Below, in pieces: positions 8,166 to 15,540 of a DNA stretch of 64,000 nt. Origin of the DNA: Promicromonospora sukumoe 327MFSha3.1 (lineage in GTDB: Bacteria; Actinomycetota; Actinomycetes; Actinomycetales; Cellulomonadaceae); NCBI RefSeq assembly GCF_000385135.1, contig NZ_ARQM01000018.1, forward strand, positions 62,001 to 126,000. Direction: 5' to 3'. Under the pieces are notes generated by a model that was not told where the DNA came from, ran no database searches, and saw only the letters and a list, made by a program, of their open reading frames with translations. How positions within the stretch are numbered: position 1 is the stretch's first letter; the number at the start of each line of letters is the position of its first letter. A program made the position numbers and the translations under genes.

Positions 8166-10100
8166 TCAGACGTCGACGTGCGAGCCCAGCAGCACCGTGC
8201 GGTCGCGCGGCAGGGAGAAGTGCTCGGCGGCGTCGGCGGTGATGTGCGACGTCGCGATGAACAGGCGCCGGCGCCAGGCCGCCATGCCGGGCTCGTCGCC
8301 GAGGCGCAGCTCGATCCGGGACAGGAAGTAGGTGGCGTTGTCCAGGTCGAGGCGGCCCTCGGTCTCCTCCGGCGCGAGCTGCGCGAGGGCCCAGGGCACG
8401 TCCGGGCCCTCGTCGTAGCCGAACCGCACGGTCAGGTGCGTGATGCCGTCGTCGCCCTCGCCGAGGTGCTCGACGGTCACGCGGTCCTCGTCGGCGAGCC
8501 GGGGCACGATCGCCGTCTCCACCGACACCACCGCGACCTGCTCGTGGCGCACGTGGTTGTGCTCCACGTTCGCGCGCAGCGCGAGCGGCGCCGTCTGGCT
8601 CCCCCGGTTGAGGAAGATCGCGGTGCCGCTGACCGTCCGGACGGGCACGGACCGGGTGCGCAGGCTCTCCACGAAGCCGCGCAGCGAGCCCTCCATGGCC
8701 TCCCGCTTCGCGGTGACCACCTCCCGGCCGCGCTGCCACGTGGACATGACCGTGAACGCCGTGATGGCGATGAACAGGGTGAGCCAGGCGCCGTGCACCA
8801 GCTTGGTGAGGTTGGCGGCCACGAACAGCAGGTCGACGGTGAGCAGGACGGTGGCCAGCGTCGCCAGCACCCACTTCGGTACGTTCCACGTCTTCCAGGC
8901 CACGTAGAAGAACAGGGTGGTGGTGATCGTGATCGTGCCGGTCACGGCCATGCCGAACGCGTAGGCCAGGGAGGCCGAGTCGCGGAACGCGAACACCAGG
9001 GTGAGCACCGAGACCATGAGCAGCCAGTTGATCCACGGCACGTAGATCTGGCCGCGCTCGGAGCTGGAGGTGTGCAGGATCCGCAGGCGCGGCAGGTAGC
9101 CGAGCTGGGCCGCCTGGGCGGTCACGGAGAACGCGCCGGTGATGACGGCCTGCGACGCGATGACGGTCGCCATGGTGGCGAGCACGACCATGGGGATCAG
9201 CGCCCAGTCGGGCGTCAGCAGGAAGAACGGGGCCGACAGGTTCGCGCGGTCCTGGAGGATCAGGGCACCCTGCCCCAGGTAGCTCAGCGTGCAGGCCGGC
9301 AGCACGAGGAAGATCCAGCCCACCGAGATCGGCCGGCGGCCGAAGTGCCCCATGTCGGCGTACAGGGCCTCGGCCCCGGTCACGGACAGCACGATCGCGG
9401 CCAGCGCGAAGAACGCCAGGTCGAACCGGCCGGCCAGGAAGCCGATCGCATAGGTCGGCGAGAGCGCCTTGAGGATCCCGGGCTCGTTGGCCACGCCCCA
9501 GATGCCGCACGCGCCGATGGCCACGAACCAGGCGATCATCACGGGACCGAACAGGCGGCCGACGGCGGCCGTGCCGAACTTCTGGGCCGCGAACAGGCCC
9601 ACGATGATCACCGCGGTGACCGGGACGATCCAGCCCTCGAACTCGGGGTTGATGATCTTGAGCCCCTCGACGGCCGAGAGCACGGAGATCGCGGGCGTGA
9701 TCATGCTGTCGCCCAGGAACAGCGCGGCGCCGAACAGGCCGAGGCCGGCGAGCGTGAGCGCCGTCCGCGTGCTGGCGTTGGCTGCCCACCGCCGCAGCAG
9801 CGTGATCAGGGCCATGATGCCGCCCTCGCCGTCGTTGTCGACCCGCATCGCCAGCAGCACGTAGGTGATGGTCACGATGAGCATCACCGACCAGAAGATC
9901 AGCGAGACCACGCCGTAGACGTTCTCCGTGGTGGCGGGGACCGGGTGCGGGTCGGCGGGGTTGAAGACGGTCTGGAGCGTGTAGATCGGGCTGGTCCCGA
10001 TGTCGCCGAACACGACACCGAGCGCGCCGACGACGACCGCGAGACGAAGGACGTCCGCGGGCCGAGTCGTCTGGCCGACCTGACGAAGGGCAGTAGTCAC
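8166..10100 (-). CDS. kup: Kup-family potassium uptake protein
   Basis: A 644-residue polytopic membrane protein with the family signature near the N terminus (VVGALGVVFGDIGTSPIYTL), GDS/MITPAISVLSAVEG and about 12 hydrophobic segments, then a ~200-residue cytoplasmic C-terminal domain. Kup/HAK/KUP proteins carry out proton-coupled K+ import. The length is normal. The start is GTG at 10100. There is no Shine-Dalgarno sequence, but a TAGGTT -10-like hexamer ends 6 bases before it, which suggests a leaderless mRNA. I see no c-di-AMP riboswitch fold upstream. Confidence 0.93.
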   Translation of the reverse strand: MTTALRQVGQTTRPADVLRLAVVVGALGVVFGDIGTSPIYTLQTVFNPADPHPVPATTENVYGVVSLIFWSVMLIVTITYVLLAMRVDNDGEGGIMALITLLRRWAANASTRTALTLAGLGLFGAALFLGDSMITPAISVLSAVEGLKIINPEFEGWIVPVTAVIIVGLFAAQKFGTAAVGRLFGPVMIAWFVAIGACGIWGVANEPGILKALSPTYAIGFLAGRFDLAFFALAAIVLSVTGAEALYADMGHFGRRPISVGWIFLVLPACTLSYLGQGALILQDRANLSAPFFLLTPDWALIPMVVLATMATVIASQAVITGAFSVTAQAAQLGYLPRLRILHTSSSERGQIYVPWINWLLMVSVLTLVFAFRDSASLAYAFGMAVTGTITITTTLFFYVAWKTWNVPKWVLATLATVLLTVDLLFVAANLTKLVHGAWLTLFIAITAFTVMSTWQRGREVVTAKREAMEGSLRGFVESLRTRSVPVRTVSGTAIFLNRGSQTAPLALRANVEHNHVRHEQVAVVSVETAIVPRLADEDRVTVEHLGEGDDGITHLTVRFGYDEGPDVPWALAQLAPEETEGRLDLDNATYFLSRIELRLGDEPGMAAWRRRLFIATSHITADAAEHFSLPRDRTVLLGSHVDV

Positions 10101-10106
10101 CAGGGG

Positions 10107-10112
10107 AACCTA
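10107..10112 (-). promoter_or_regulatory. -10-like hexamer for leaderless kup mRNA
   Basis: TAGGTT on the minus strand, six bases before the kup GTG. This spacing fits the TANNNT plus 6-7 base pattern of leaderless actinobacterial genes. A possible TTGACG-like -35 is not clear. Confidence 0.4.
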
Positions 10113-10243
10113 AGGCGGATCCGGGGCGCCGGGCGCGGCATTGACGGTTTCTTAACACCCGTCGCGTCACACCCGGTCGCCGCCCGGACTTTGTGCCCGG
10201 TATCCGTGCCCGTCGCCGTGCCCGACGGCGGCGGGGCGCGGCG

Positions 10244-10906
10244 TCAGTCGAGCGGCGAGAGGAACTCGCGAAACTCGCCGGGCGTGGTGTGCAGCCCCCA
10301 GATGCGCTCGGCGACGGCGTCGTGTCCACGCTCGGGGTCGTCGCCACGGATGGCGCCCGGGATCACGAGCTGGGCGACGCGGATGCCCTCGGGGGCCAGG
10401 GCGTCGTGCAGCATCTGCCCGTAGGCGCTCTCCCCCGCGAACCCGATGGACGTGCCCGCGTAGTCGGCGCGCGGCCGCACCGAGGTGCCGCCGTTGACGA
10501 GGACGACCGTGCCCGCGCCCGCCGCGCGCATGCCGGGCAGCACGGCCTCGACCGCGGCCACGGGGCCGAGCACGGAGAACCGGACGGCCTCCAGGATGTC
10601 GGCGGCGGGCGTCTCGGTCACGGGCCGCAGGTAGTGGCGCGCCGGGAGCGGGCTGTACTGCAGCACGGAGACCGGCCCGAGGTCGGCGGCCGCCGCGGTC
10701 AGGGCCGCGGTGAGGGCGTCCGCGTCGAGCACGTCGGCCGCGTAGCCGCGCGCGGTGACGCCGTCGGCCGCGAGCTCTTTCGCGAGCGCGTCGACCTTGT
10801 CCTGGCTGCGGGAGAGCAGCGCGACGGCGAAGCCCTCGCGGCCGAAGCGCCGCGCGACGGCCTGGCCGACGCCGGGGCCGGCACCGATGATGGCGATGGT
10901 GGACAT
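10244..10906 (-). CDS. Short-chain dehydrogenase/reductase (SDR) family oxidoreductase
   Basis: A 220-residue Rossmann protein. The N-terminal nucleotide loop IAIIGAGPGVGQAVARRFGR is the GxxxGxG form found in SDRs. An NVL-type NGGTSVRPRADYAG segment and SAYGQML (Y in a short YxxxL rather than the classical YxxxK) follow, so the catalytic lysine is unusual or absent. Such divergent SDRs are common in actinobacteria and their substrate cannot be told from sequence. ATG 10906 has an AGAGGAC ribosome site. It stands upstream of kup on the same strand, 143 bases apart, and is probably independent. Confidence 0.82.
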   Translation of the reverse strand: MSTIAIIGAGPGVGQAVARRFGREGFAVALLSRSQDKVDALAKELAADGVTARGYAADVLDADALTAALTAAAADLGPVSVLQYSPLPARHYLRPVTETPAADILEAVRFSVLGPVAAVEAVLPGMRAAGAGTVVLVNGGTSVRPRADYAGTSIGFAGESAYGQMLHDALAPEGIRVAQLVIPGAIRGDDPERGHDAVAERIWGLHTTPGEFREFLSPLD

Positions 10907-10972
10907 GCGACGGGTCCTCTCGTAGGTGATGACTCGACGCTACGACCGATGCCGCGCGGGTGGGAGGTCCTG

Positions 10973-11590
10973 TCAGGGTCTCCCCCGGCGCAGCAGGCCG
11001 AGGCGGGCGAACAGCACGGCGCAGGCGCCGAGCGTCGCGATCATCAGCACCGAGCCGACGACCGTGTGCGTCCAGCCGAAGCCCTGCGCGCCCCAGCGGG
11101 CCTGCGCCTCGGCGATCAGGACCATGCGGCCGGTGTTGACCACGACCAGCAGCAGCCCGGCGGCGAGCACCGCGGCCGCCACCCGCGGGAGGCTGGTGCG
11201 CCGGGAGAGGAGCAGGAGCCCGCCGAGGACCAGCAGGCCGCCCACGTAGAACACCGCGGTGCACGCGCTGGTGACCACGAGCCCGGCCCAGGACGTGTCG
11301 TCGCCGGGCACCTGCTGGTAGAGGAACACCGGGTCCGTGGTCAGGGTCCGCGACGGGCGGCCGAGACCGCCCAGCACCCACGCCGTCAGCGCGGACTCGG
11401 CGAACCTGAGGCGTTGCTCGGCGAGCAGGACGACGGCCCCGGCGACGATCAGCGACGCGGCGGCCAGGAGGCGCGGCACCACGGTCAGGGCCCGACGGCG
11501 GCCGGGTGGGGCGGTCGCGGCCGGTTCGGCCCGCGCGCCCAGGCCGAACGGTACCGACGCGGCGCCCTCCGGCGAGACGGTGTGGTCCAT
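10973..11590 (-). CDS. Exosortase/archaeosortase-family membrane protein (copy 1)
   Basis: A 205-residue polytopic protein with the exosortase active-site arrangement: Cys110 in VTSACTAVFYVGG, Arg155 in VNTGRMVLI and His175 in GFGWTHTVVGS, each at the edge of a membrane helix. Exosortases are thought to cleave C-terminal sorting signals on the outer face of the membrane and pass the protein to an acceptor. About 5 membrane segments are visible. ATG 11590 has a GGAGGA site. It lies directly downstream of a candidate substrate gene (11673-12785), separated by a strong hairpin. It is paralogous to 17813-18439. The proteins resemble what annotators call exosortase P; that name is from memory. Confidence 0.85.
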   Translation of the reverse strand: MDHTVSPEGAASVPFGLGARAEPAATAPPGRRRALTVVPRLLAAASLIVAGAVVLLAEQRLRFAESALTAWVLGGLGRPSRTLTTDPVFLYQQVPGDDTSWAGLVVTSACTAVFYVGGLLVLGGLLLLSRRTSLPRVAAAVLAAGLLLVVVNTGRMVLIAEAQARWGAQGFGWTHTVVGSVLMIATLGACAVLFARLGLLRRGRP

Positions 11591-11614
11591 GCGGTCTTCC
11601 TCCCGGGTGGGGTC

Positions 11615-11653
11615 AGGTGGGCGTCCCCGGCACGGTGCCGGGGACGCCCACCT
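11615..11653. terminator. Long hairpin between surface protein and exosortase 1
   Basis: A perfect 19-base inverted repeat with a single-base spacer, starting AGGTGGGCGTCCCCGGCAC. It has no T tract. It may act as a terminator or processing site that lowers exosortase expression relative to the substrate gene. Confidence 0.65.
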
Positions 11654-11672
11654 CACCTGCGTGCGGCGGTCG

Positions 11673-12785
11673 TCAGGCGGTCATCCGGCGGCGCAGGCGG
11701 TAGACGCCCGCCCCGGCCAGCGCGAGCGCCGTGCCCGCGAGGCTGATCGCCGGGACCGGGGGCTCCGGGTCCTCCGTGACGGTGACGGTCACGGTCGCCT
11801 CGACCTCGACGCCGTCCGGCCCGGTCACCCGGTAGGTGAAGGTGTCCGTGCCGGTGAACCCGGCCGGCGGGGTGTAGGTGACGGTGCCGTCGCCGTTGTC
11901 GACGACGGTGCCGCCCTCGGCCGTGGTGGTGTCCACGTCCCAGCCGGTCGAGCCCTCGGGGATGGTGTCGTTGTCCCGGACGTCCACGGTGGCGGGCGTG
12001 TCGACCGTGGTCGAGGCCGAGTCGTCGACCAGGGCAGCGGGCTCGCAGGCGAACTCACCCGTGAAGCGAGCCAGGAAGCCCTCGGCGCCCGGTGCGCTCG
12101 TGACCTGCACGATGATGCTGTTGGCTCCGGCCCGCCAGTCGTCACCCAGCGTGACGGAGGCCTGGCCGCCCTCGTGGAAGCCACCGTTCCAGTACGGGTA
12201 CGGCGAGGTGAGGGCAGGGAGGCCCGAGACCTTCGGGCTCTGCGCCGTGTTGTTGACCCAGACCTCCAGCACCGTGTTGTCGGCATAGAAGTCCAGGCTC
12301 AGCTCTTCCAGCGTGACGCCGGACGCGAGGTTGAAGTCGTACTTGTAGTACCAGCTCGCGGCGACGTCGGGCTGTGTCTGGCCGGGGGCCTGCTGCGACA
12401 CGTACTGCGCGTCGGAGTACTGCGTGCCGCCCGGCCAGTAGGTCTCGTGCTTGGCGTAGGGCGCGGTCCAGGTGGCGCCCGCCGGAGGCAGGGCAGCGGG
12501 CACCTCCGTCACGGTCCTGGAGGCCGCTGTGGGGATCGCGTAGTGCGGACCGGTGACCTGCCAGTGCGGGTCCCGGGTCCCGTTCGGCAGGATGCCGCCC
12601 GTCGAGGCGTCGTACCCGGTGTTGAAGATCGCCGGGTCGGTCGAGCAGTCGATCGTCGGCGCCGCCGCGGCTGCCGGGCCGGCGAGCGCGACGCCCAGCC
12701 CGCCCGCCAGCACGCCGGCGAGCACCCCCACCGCTGCGAGACGGCGTCCGCGGGACGCGCCCCGGACAGTTGTCGTTCGGGTCAT
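11673..12785 (-). CDS. Secreted surface protein with Ig-like domain and exosortase-type C-terminal anchor
   Basis: A 370-residue protein. The signal peptide is RGRRLAAVGVLAGVLAGGLG with AAAAA at the cleavage region. The middle part (~40-245) has paired Cys and many Trp/Tyr residues and could be a carbohydrate- or ligand-binding beta domain. Residues ~250-335 form a cadherin/Big-like repeat (TVDVRDNDTIPEGSTG, GDGTVTYTPPAGFTGTDTF). The tail is PPVPAISLAGTALALAGAG followed by YRLRRRMTA: a Pro motif, a hydrophobic helix and a basic end, as in PEP-CTERM-like sorting signals. ATG 12785 has an AGGGAG site. The exosortase gene follows on the same strand, so this is its most likely substrate. Confidence 0.8.
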   Translation of the reverse strand: MTRTTTVRGASRGRRLAAVGVLAGVLAGGLGVALAGPAAAAAPTIDCSTDPAIFNTGYDASTGGILPNGTRDPHWQVTGPHYAIPTAASRTVTEVPAALPPAGATWTAPYAKHETYWPGGTQYSDAQYVSQQAPGQTQPDVAASWYYKYDFNLASGVTLEELSLDFYADNTVLEVWVNNTAQSPKVSGLPALTSPYPYWNGGFHEGGQASVTLGDDWRAGANSIIVQVTSAPGAEGFLARFTGEFACEPAALVDDSASTTVDTPATVDVRDNDTIPEGSTGWDVDTTTAEGGTVVDNGDGTVTYTPPAGFTGTDTFTYRVTGPDGVEVEATVTVTVTEDPEPPVPAISLAGTALALAGAGVYRLRRRMTA

Positions 12786-12917
12786 GAGAGAACTCCCTTG
12801 CTCGTGCGCCCCGGCGGAGCGCGCTTGCAGCACGGCTGAGGTCCGCGCTCGGAAGGTCAGACGCGACGTACGGGAGGCGGTGACGGCGGCGTCGGTTCTC
12901 GCGCCGCTGGCCCTGGT

Positions 12918-12973
12918 CGAACGTAGGAAGAGTCGGCGCAAGGGCGCTCATGCGCCGACGAACCCTACGTTCG
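12918..12973. repeat. 56-base two-tier palindromic element, copy 1
   Basis: The outer arms CGAACGTAGG / CCTACGTTCG (10 bases, perfect) enclose the inner arms GTCGGCGCA / TGCGCCGAC (9 bases, perfect) around a 10-base loop. A second copy of the same length is at 13493-13548 in the same orientation. The pair flanks the RidA gene and each copy lies 130-200 bases upstream of a divergent surface-protein gene. Confidence 0.75.
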
Positions 12974-12999
12974 GCGCCGCTGCCCGGGAGCAGAGAGGG

Positions 13000-13404
13000 T
13001 CAGTCGACGACGGCGGCGACCGCCTCGAGCTCCACGAGCTGGTCGGCGTAACCCAGGACCGTGACGCCCAGGAGGGTGCTCGGCACGTCATGCTCGCCGA
13101 ACGCGTGCCGGACCACGTCCCAGGCGGTCACCAGGTCCGCCCGCTCGGACGACGCGACGAGCACCCGCGTACTGATCACGTCCTCGATCGTCGCCCCGGC
13201 TGCCGCGAGCGCCTGGGTCATCGTCTCGACGCACGCAGCCGCCTGACCCGCGTAGTCGCCGACCCCGACGGTCGCGCCGTCGGCGTCCAGTGGGCACGAC
13301 CCTGCCAGGAAGATCAGCCGGGCGTCCGACGGCGCGGTCGCCGCGTACGCGTACGGCGCGTCGGAGAGGCTCGAGGAACGGATCAGCTGCACGGCGCTCG
13401 GCAT
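13000..13404 (-). CDS. RidA/YjgF family protein
   Basis: A 134-residue protein with the RidA trimer fold features: RLIFLAGSCPLDADG near the N terminus and AAACVETMTQALAAAGATIED in the middle. The C-terminal VLVASSERADLVTAWDVVRH plays the part of the usual arginine-bearing strand; the classical R-in-TK(R)TT catalytic site is not clear. The family deaminates reactive enamines or acts as a chorismatase-like relative. ATG 13404 has GGAAGGA 7 bases upstream. It sits alone between two identical-orientation 56-base palindromes and has no visible link to the surface genes around it. Confidence 0.82.
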   Translation of the reverse strand: MPSAVQLIRSSSLSDAPYAYAATAPSDARLIFLAGSCPLDADGATVGVGDYAGQAAACVETMTQALAAAGATIEDVISTRVLVASSERADLVTAWDVVRHAFGEHDVPSTLLGVTVLGYADQLVELEAVAAVVD

Positions 13405-13492
13405 GCCGCGATCCTTCCAGAACAGTCGACCTGCCGCCGATCCCGGTTCGCCACCGGCGTCGCCGCCGAACGTAGGAACCGTAGGCGTAGGC

Positions 13493-13548
13493 CGAACGTA
13501 GGAATGGTCGGCGCAACAGCGCTCATGCGGCGACGAACCCTACGCTCG
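13493..13548. repeat. 56-base two-tier palindromic element, copy 2, with extra half-site
   Basis: Same architecture as 12918-12973 with one change in each right arm (TGCGGCGAC, CCTACGCTCG). A lone left half, CGAACGTAGGAA, lies at 13467-13478, followed by GTAGGCGTAGG. It is located 145-200 bases before the surface-protein start at 13693. Confidence 0.75.
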
Positions 13549-13639
13549 CCGATGTTCACCGTTGCCCGCCGCTGCCGGCGCGGGTGCCGCACGGCGCACC
13601 GTCACCGCAGCGGCCGCTTCCCGTCCAACCTCGTGCGAG

Positions 13640-13670
13640 CCGCGACACCGACGTGCCAACGACGTCGCGG
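13640..13670 (+). promoter_or_regulatory. Conserved 5' leader hairpin, copy 1
   Basis: CCGCGAC (13640-13646) pairs with GTCGCGG (13664-13670), 23 bases before the start codon. The surrounding leader from about 13633 to the ATG is nearly identical to that of the paralogue at 14670. This indicates a duplicated transcription unit or a functional RNA leader. Confidence 0.55.
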
Positions 13671-13692
13671 GCGCCGACAGAAGGGAAGACAC

Positions 13693-14370
13693 ATGAGCAC
13701 CACCTCCCACAAGACCGAGCCGACGGAGGCCGGCCACGGGGCGCGACGGCTCGCGGCCGTCGGCCTGGGCACCGTTCTCCTGCTCGGCGGGGGCGCGCTG
13801 ACCGCTGCGGCGGCACCCGTCACCGACCCGGTCGGCCCGGGCACCAGCGGGACCACCGCACACGGCGTGACCTGGACGGCGAGCGACGAGCTGCGCGACG
13901 CGGCCGGTGTCGTCACGAACGGCTTCAGCGTGGGACGGGGCGAGGACGCCATGCTGACGTTCGGTGAGACGGTCGACCTCACGTTCGACGTGGTGAGCCT
14001 GCAGTCGAACGGGCCGTCGGACACCGAGTGCCTGGTCCTGCCCGCCGGTTCCACGCCCGTGCAGCTGTCCCCGATGCATGAGTGGAACGCGGCAAGCAGC
14101 ACGATCTGCGCGACGAACAACAACGCGGCCGACGACCCGGCTGCGGCCAACGACGCCACGTCGCAGTTCCGCCTGGACGACGTGAGCTCGTTCTCCATGT
14201 CGGGCAACGGCACCAACACGAGCCGGGCGCGCTGGATCTCGAACCCCCGGGTGACGGTCGACCGTGAGGAGCCGGCCATCCCGATGGTCGCCCCGGCGTT
14301 CGCCGTCGCGGGCCTGGTCGCGACGGGCGCTCTTGCCGGCGTCCGCCGCGTGCGCGGTCTCTCGCGCTGA
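13693..14370 (+). CDS. Small secreted surface protein with exosortase-type C-terminal anchor (paralogue A)
   Basis: A 225-residue protein. The signal peptide is ARRLAAVGLGTVLLLGGGAL with TAAAAP at the cleavage region. The body is Ser/Thr/Asn-rich and beta-like, with one Cys pair (ECLVLP...STICATNNN). The tail is EPAIPMVAPAFAVAGLVATG, ending in ALAGVRRVRGLSR. The proline motif, helix and Arg cluster match those of paralogue B, so it is a likely exosortase substrate. The function of the body is unknown. ATG 13693 follows AAGGGAAGAC. A hairpin terminator follows. Confidence 0.78.
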   Translation: MSTTSHKTEPTEAGHGARRLAAVGLGTVLLLGGGALTAAAAPVTDPVGPGTSGTTAHGVTWTASDELRDAAGVVTNGFSVGRGEDAMLTFGETVDLTFDVVSLQSNGPSDTECLVLPAGSTPVQLSPMHEWNAASSTICATNNNAADDPAAANDATSQFRLDDVSSFSMSGNGTNTSRARWISNPRVTVDREEPAIPMVAPAFAVAGLVATGALAGVRRVRGLSR

Positions 14371-14398
14371 TCCCGCGGGGCCCTGTCCCCGCTGGTTC

Positions 14399-14438
14399 GG
14401 AACGCCCCGCCGCTCGGCCAGAGCGGTGGGGCGTTTCC
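14399..14438. terminator. Rho-independent-like terminator after paralogue A
   Basis: GGAACGCCCCGCCGCTC pairs with GAGCGGTGGGGCGTTTCC around GGCCA, ending in TTT. Confidence 0.75.
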
Positions 14439-14485
14439 GTCACCACGGTCGGGTGACCGTCGGACGAGGACGACTCCCCCAGCCA

Positions 14486-14522
14486 GGTAACGGAGAGGTA
14501 GCACTGCTACCTCTCCGTTACC
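14486..14522. repeat. Perfect 37-base palindrome (18+1+18)
   Basis: GGTAACGGAGAGGTAGCA, one C, then its exact reverse complement. It lies between the terminator of paralogue A and the leader of paralogue B, ~150 bases before the next start. It is much less GC-rich than its surroundings and has no T tract, so an operator or recombination/cruciform site is more likely than a terminator. Confidence 0.8.
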
Positions 14523-14616
14523 CCTCCCGTTGAGCAGTCCTTTCCCCGCTGCCCGGGCCGACGACGGCGAATCACCCGTCACCGGCGCACGGGCAGCACG
14601 TCAAACCCTGTGCGAG

Positions 14617-14646
14617 CCGCGACACCGCCGTACCTCAACGTCGCGG
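14617..14646 (+). promoter_or_regulatory. Conserved 5' leader hairpin, copy 2
   Basis: CCGCGAC (14617-14623) pairs with GTCGCGG (14640-14646), 23 bases before the ATG of paralogue B, as in copy 1. The flanks GTGCGAGCCGCGACACCG and CAGGAAGGGAACACAC align with the first leader. Confidence 0.55.
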
Positions 14647-14669
14647 ACGCACACAGGAAGGGAACACAC

Positions 14670-15359
14670 ATGAGCAACACCTCTCACGAGATCAAGCCCG
14701 GGCGCGCACAGCTGCGCTCGCGGCTGGCCGCCGTCGGGCTCGGTGCCTCGCTCCTGCTGGGCGCGGGCGCGCTGACGGCCTCGGCAGCGCCGGTGACCGA
14801 GCCGGTGAACTGGGCGTCGAACTCTGGCACCACCGCCAGCGGTGTCAGCTGGACGGGACGGGGCGGCCTGCCCGCCAACGGCAACAACGTCCGGGACGAC
14901 GTGACCCGGACACTCACGTTCAGCGAGCCCGTGACAGCGACGTTCGACGTGCACAACCTCAACGGGTGGGACGGGGCGTCGCGCGAGTGCGCCCAGCTCT
15001 CCCCCGACGTCGTGCTGGTCAGGCTCGACCCGGACAACACCTGGAACCCGAGCACCCGCCAGATCTGCTTCCGCGGACCCCAGGGCAGCTCGGCCGACGG
15101 GAACACGAACGGCAACACGATCTCGTCCTTCCGCACGAGCCAGCCGGTCACGCAGATCGCCATCACCGGGACGAGCGGCGGCAACCGGCAGAGCACCATC
15201 CGCGACCTGTACATCACGAGCGACGACACCCCGCCCGTCCCCGCGGTCGCCCCGGCGTTCGGGATCGCGGGCCTGCTCGCCACGGGCGCCCTCGCCGGCG
15301 TCCGCCGGATGCGGGGCGCCAAGCGGGAGACCGCGGAGGTGACCACCACGCAGGCCTGA
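14670..15359 (+). CDS. Small secreted surface protein with exosortase-type C-terminal anchor (paralogue B)
   Basis: A 229-residue protein, paralogous to 13693-14370. The start MSNTSHEIKPG mirrors MSTTSHKTEP. The signal peptide is SRLAAVGLGASLLLGAGALT with SAAP. The mature part is beta-rich with one Cys pair (ECAQLSPDV...RQICFRG). The C-terminal signal is PPVPAVAPAFGIAGLLATGA, then LAGVRRMRGAKRE and a 10-residue hydrophilic tail. The VAPAF-AGL-ATGALAGVRR pattern is conserved between the two paralogues while the bodies have diverged, as expected if the tail is recognised by a sorting enzyme. The body's role is unknown. Confidence 0.8.
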   Translation: MSNTSHEIKPGRAQLRSRLAAVGLGASLLLGAGALTASAAPVTEPVNWASNSGTTASGVSWTGRGGLPANGNNVRDDVTRTLTFSEPVTATFDVHNLNGWDGASRECAQLSPDVVLVRLDPDNTWNPSTRQICFRGPQGSSADGNTNGNTISSFRTSQPVTQIAITGTSGGNRQSTIRDLYITSDDTPPVPAVAPAFGIAGLLATGALAGVRRMRGAKRETAEVTTTQA

Positions 15360-15408
15360 CCAGGCCGCCCACGAACCTACGGGTGAGCCACCCCTCGGCC
15401 CGTAGATC

Positions 15409-15446
15409 GACGCCCCGTCGCTCTCCTCCACGAGCGGCGGGGCGTC
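15409..15446. terminator. Terminator after paralogue B
   Basis: GACGCCCCGTCGCTC and GAGCGGCGGGGCGTC form a 15-base stem with one mismatch around an 8-base loop. Confidence 0.75.
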
Positions 15447-15540
15447 GTGCGCCCAGGCGGCCCCGCGCCCAGGCGGCCGGGCCCCCGGCGGCGGGGCACG
15501 CAACCGTCACCGGGCCCCGCCACCCCCGTCAGTACCCGAC

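Larger units (their letters stand above)
13405..13692. other. Divergent intergenic region upstream of surface protein
   Basis: These 288 bases hold the palindromic element above and the leader hairpin at 13640-13670. No gene is supported: the open frames that cross it are low-complexity and have no ribosome site. Confidence 0.5.

Noticed and set aside
10101-10243. c-di-AMP riboswitch before kup.
   Set aside because: No recognisable ydaO-type conserved blocks and the promoter appears to sit directly at the start codon.
13000-13404. ridA as part of the exosortase operon.
   Set aside because: Opposite strand to its right neighbour, own ribosome site and no functional link seen.
14486-14522. 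Integron attC site.
   Set aside because: attC sites have imperfect, bulged arms and flanking integron cassettes; this palindrome is perfect and no integrase is present.
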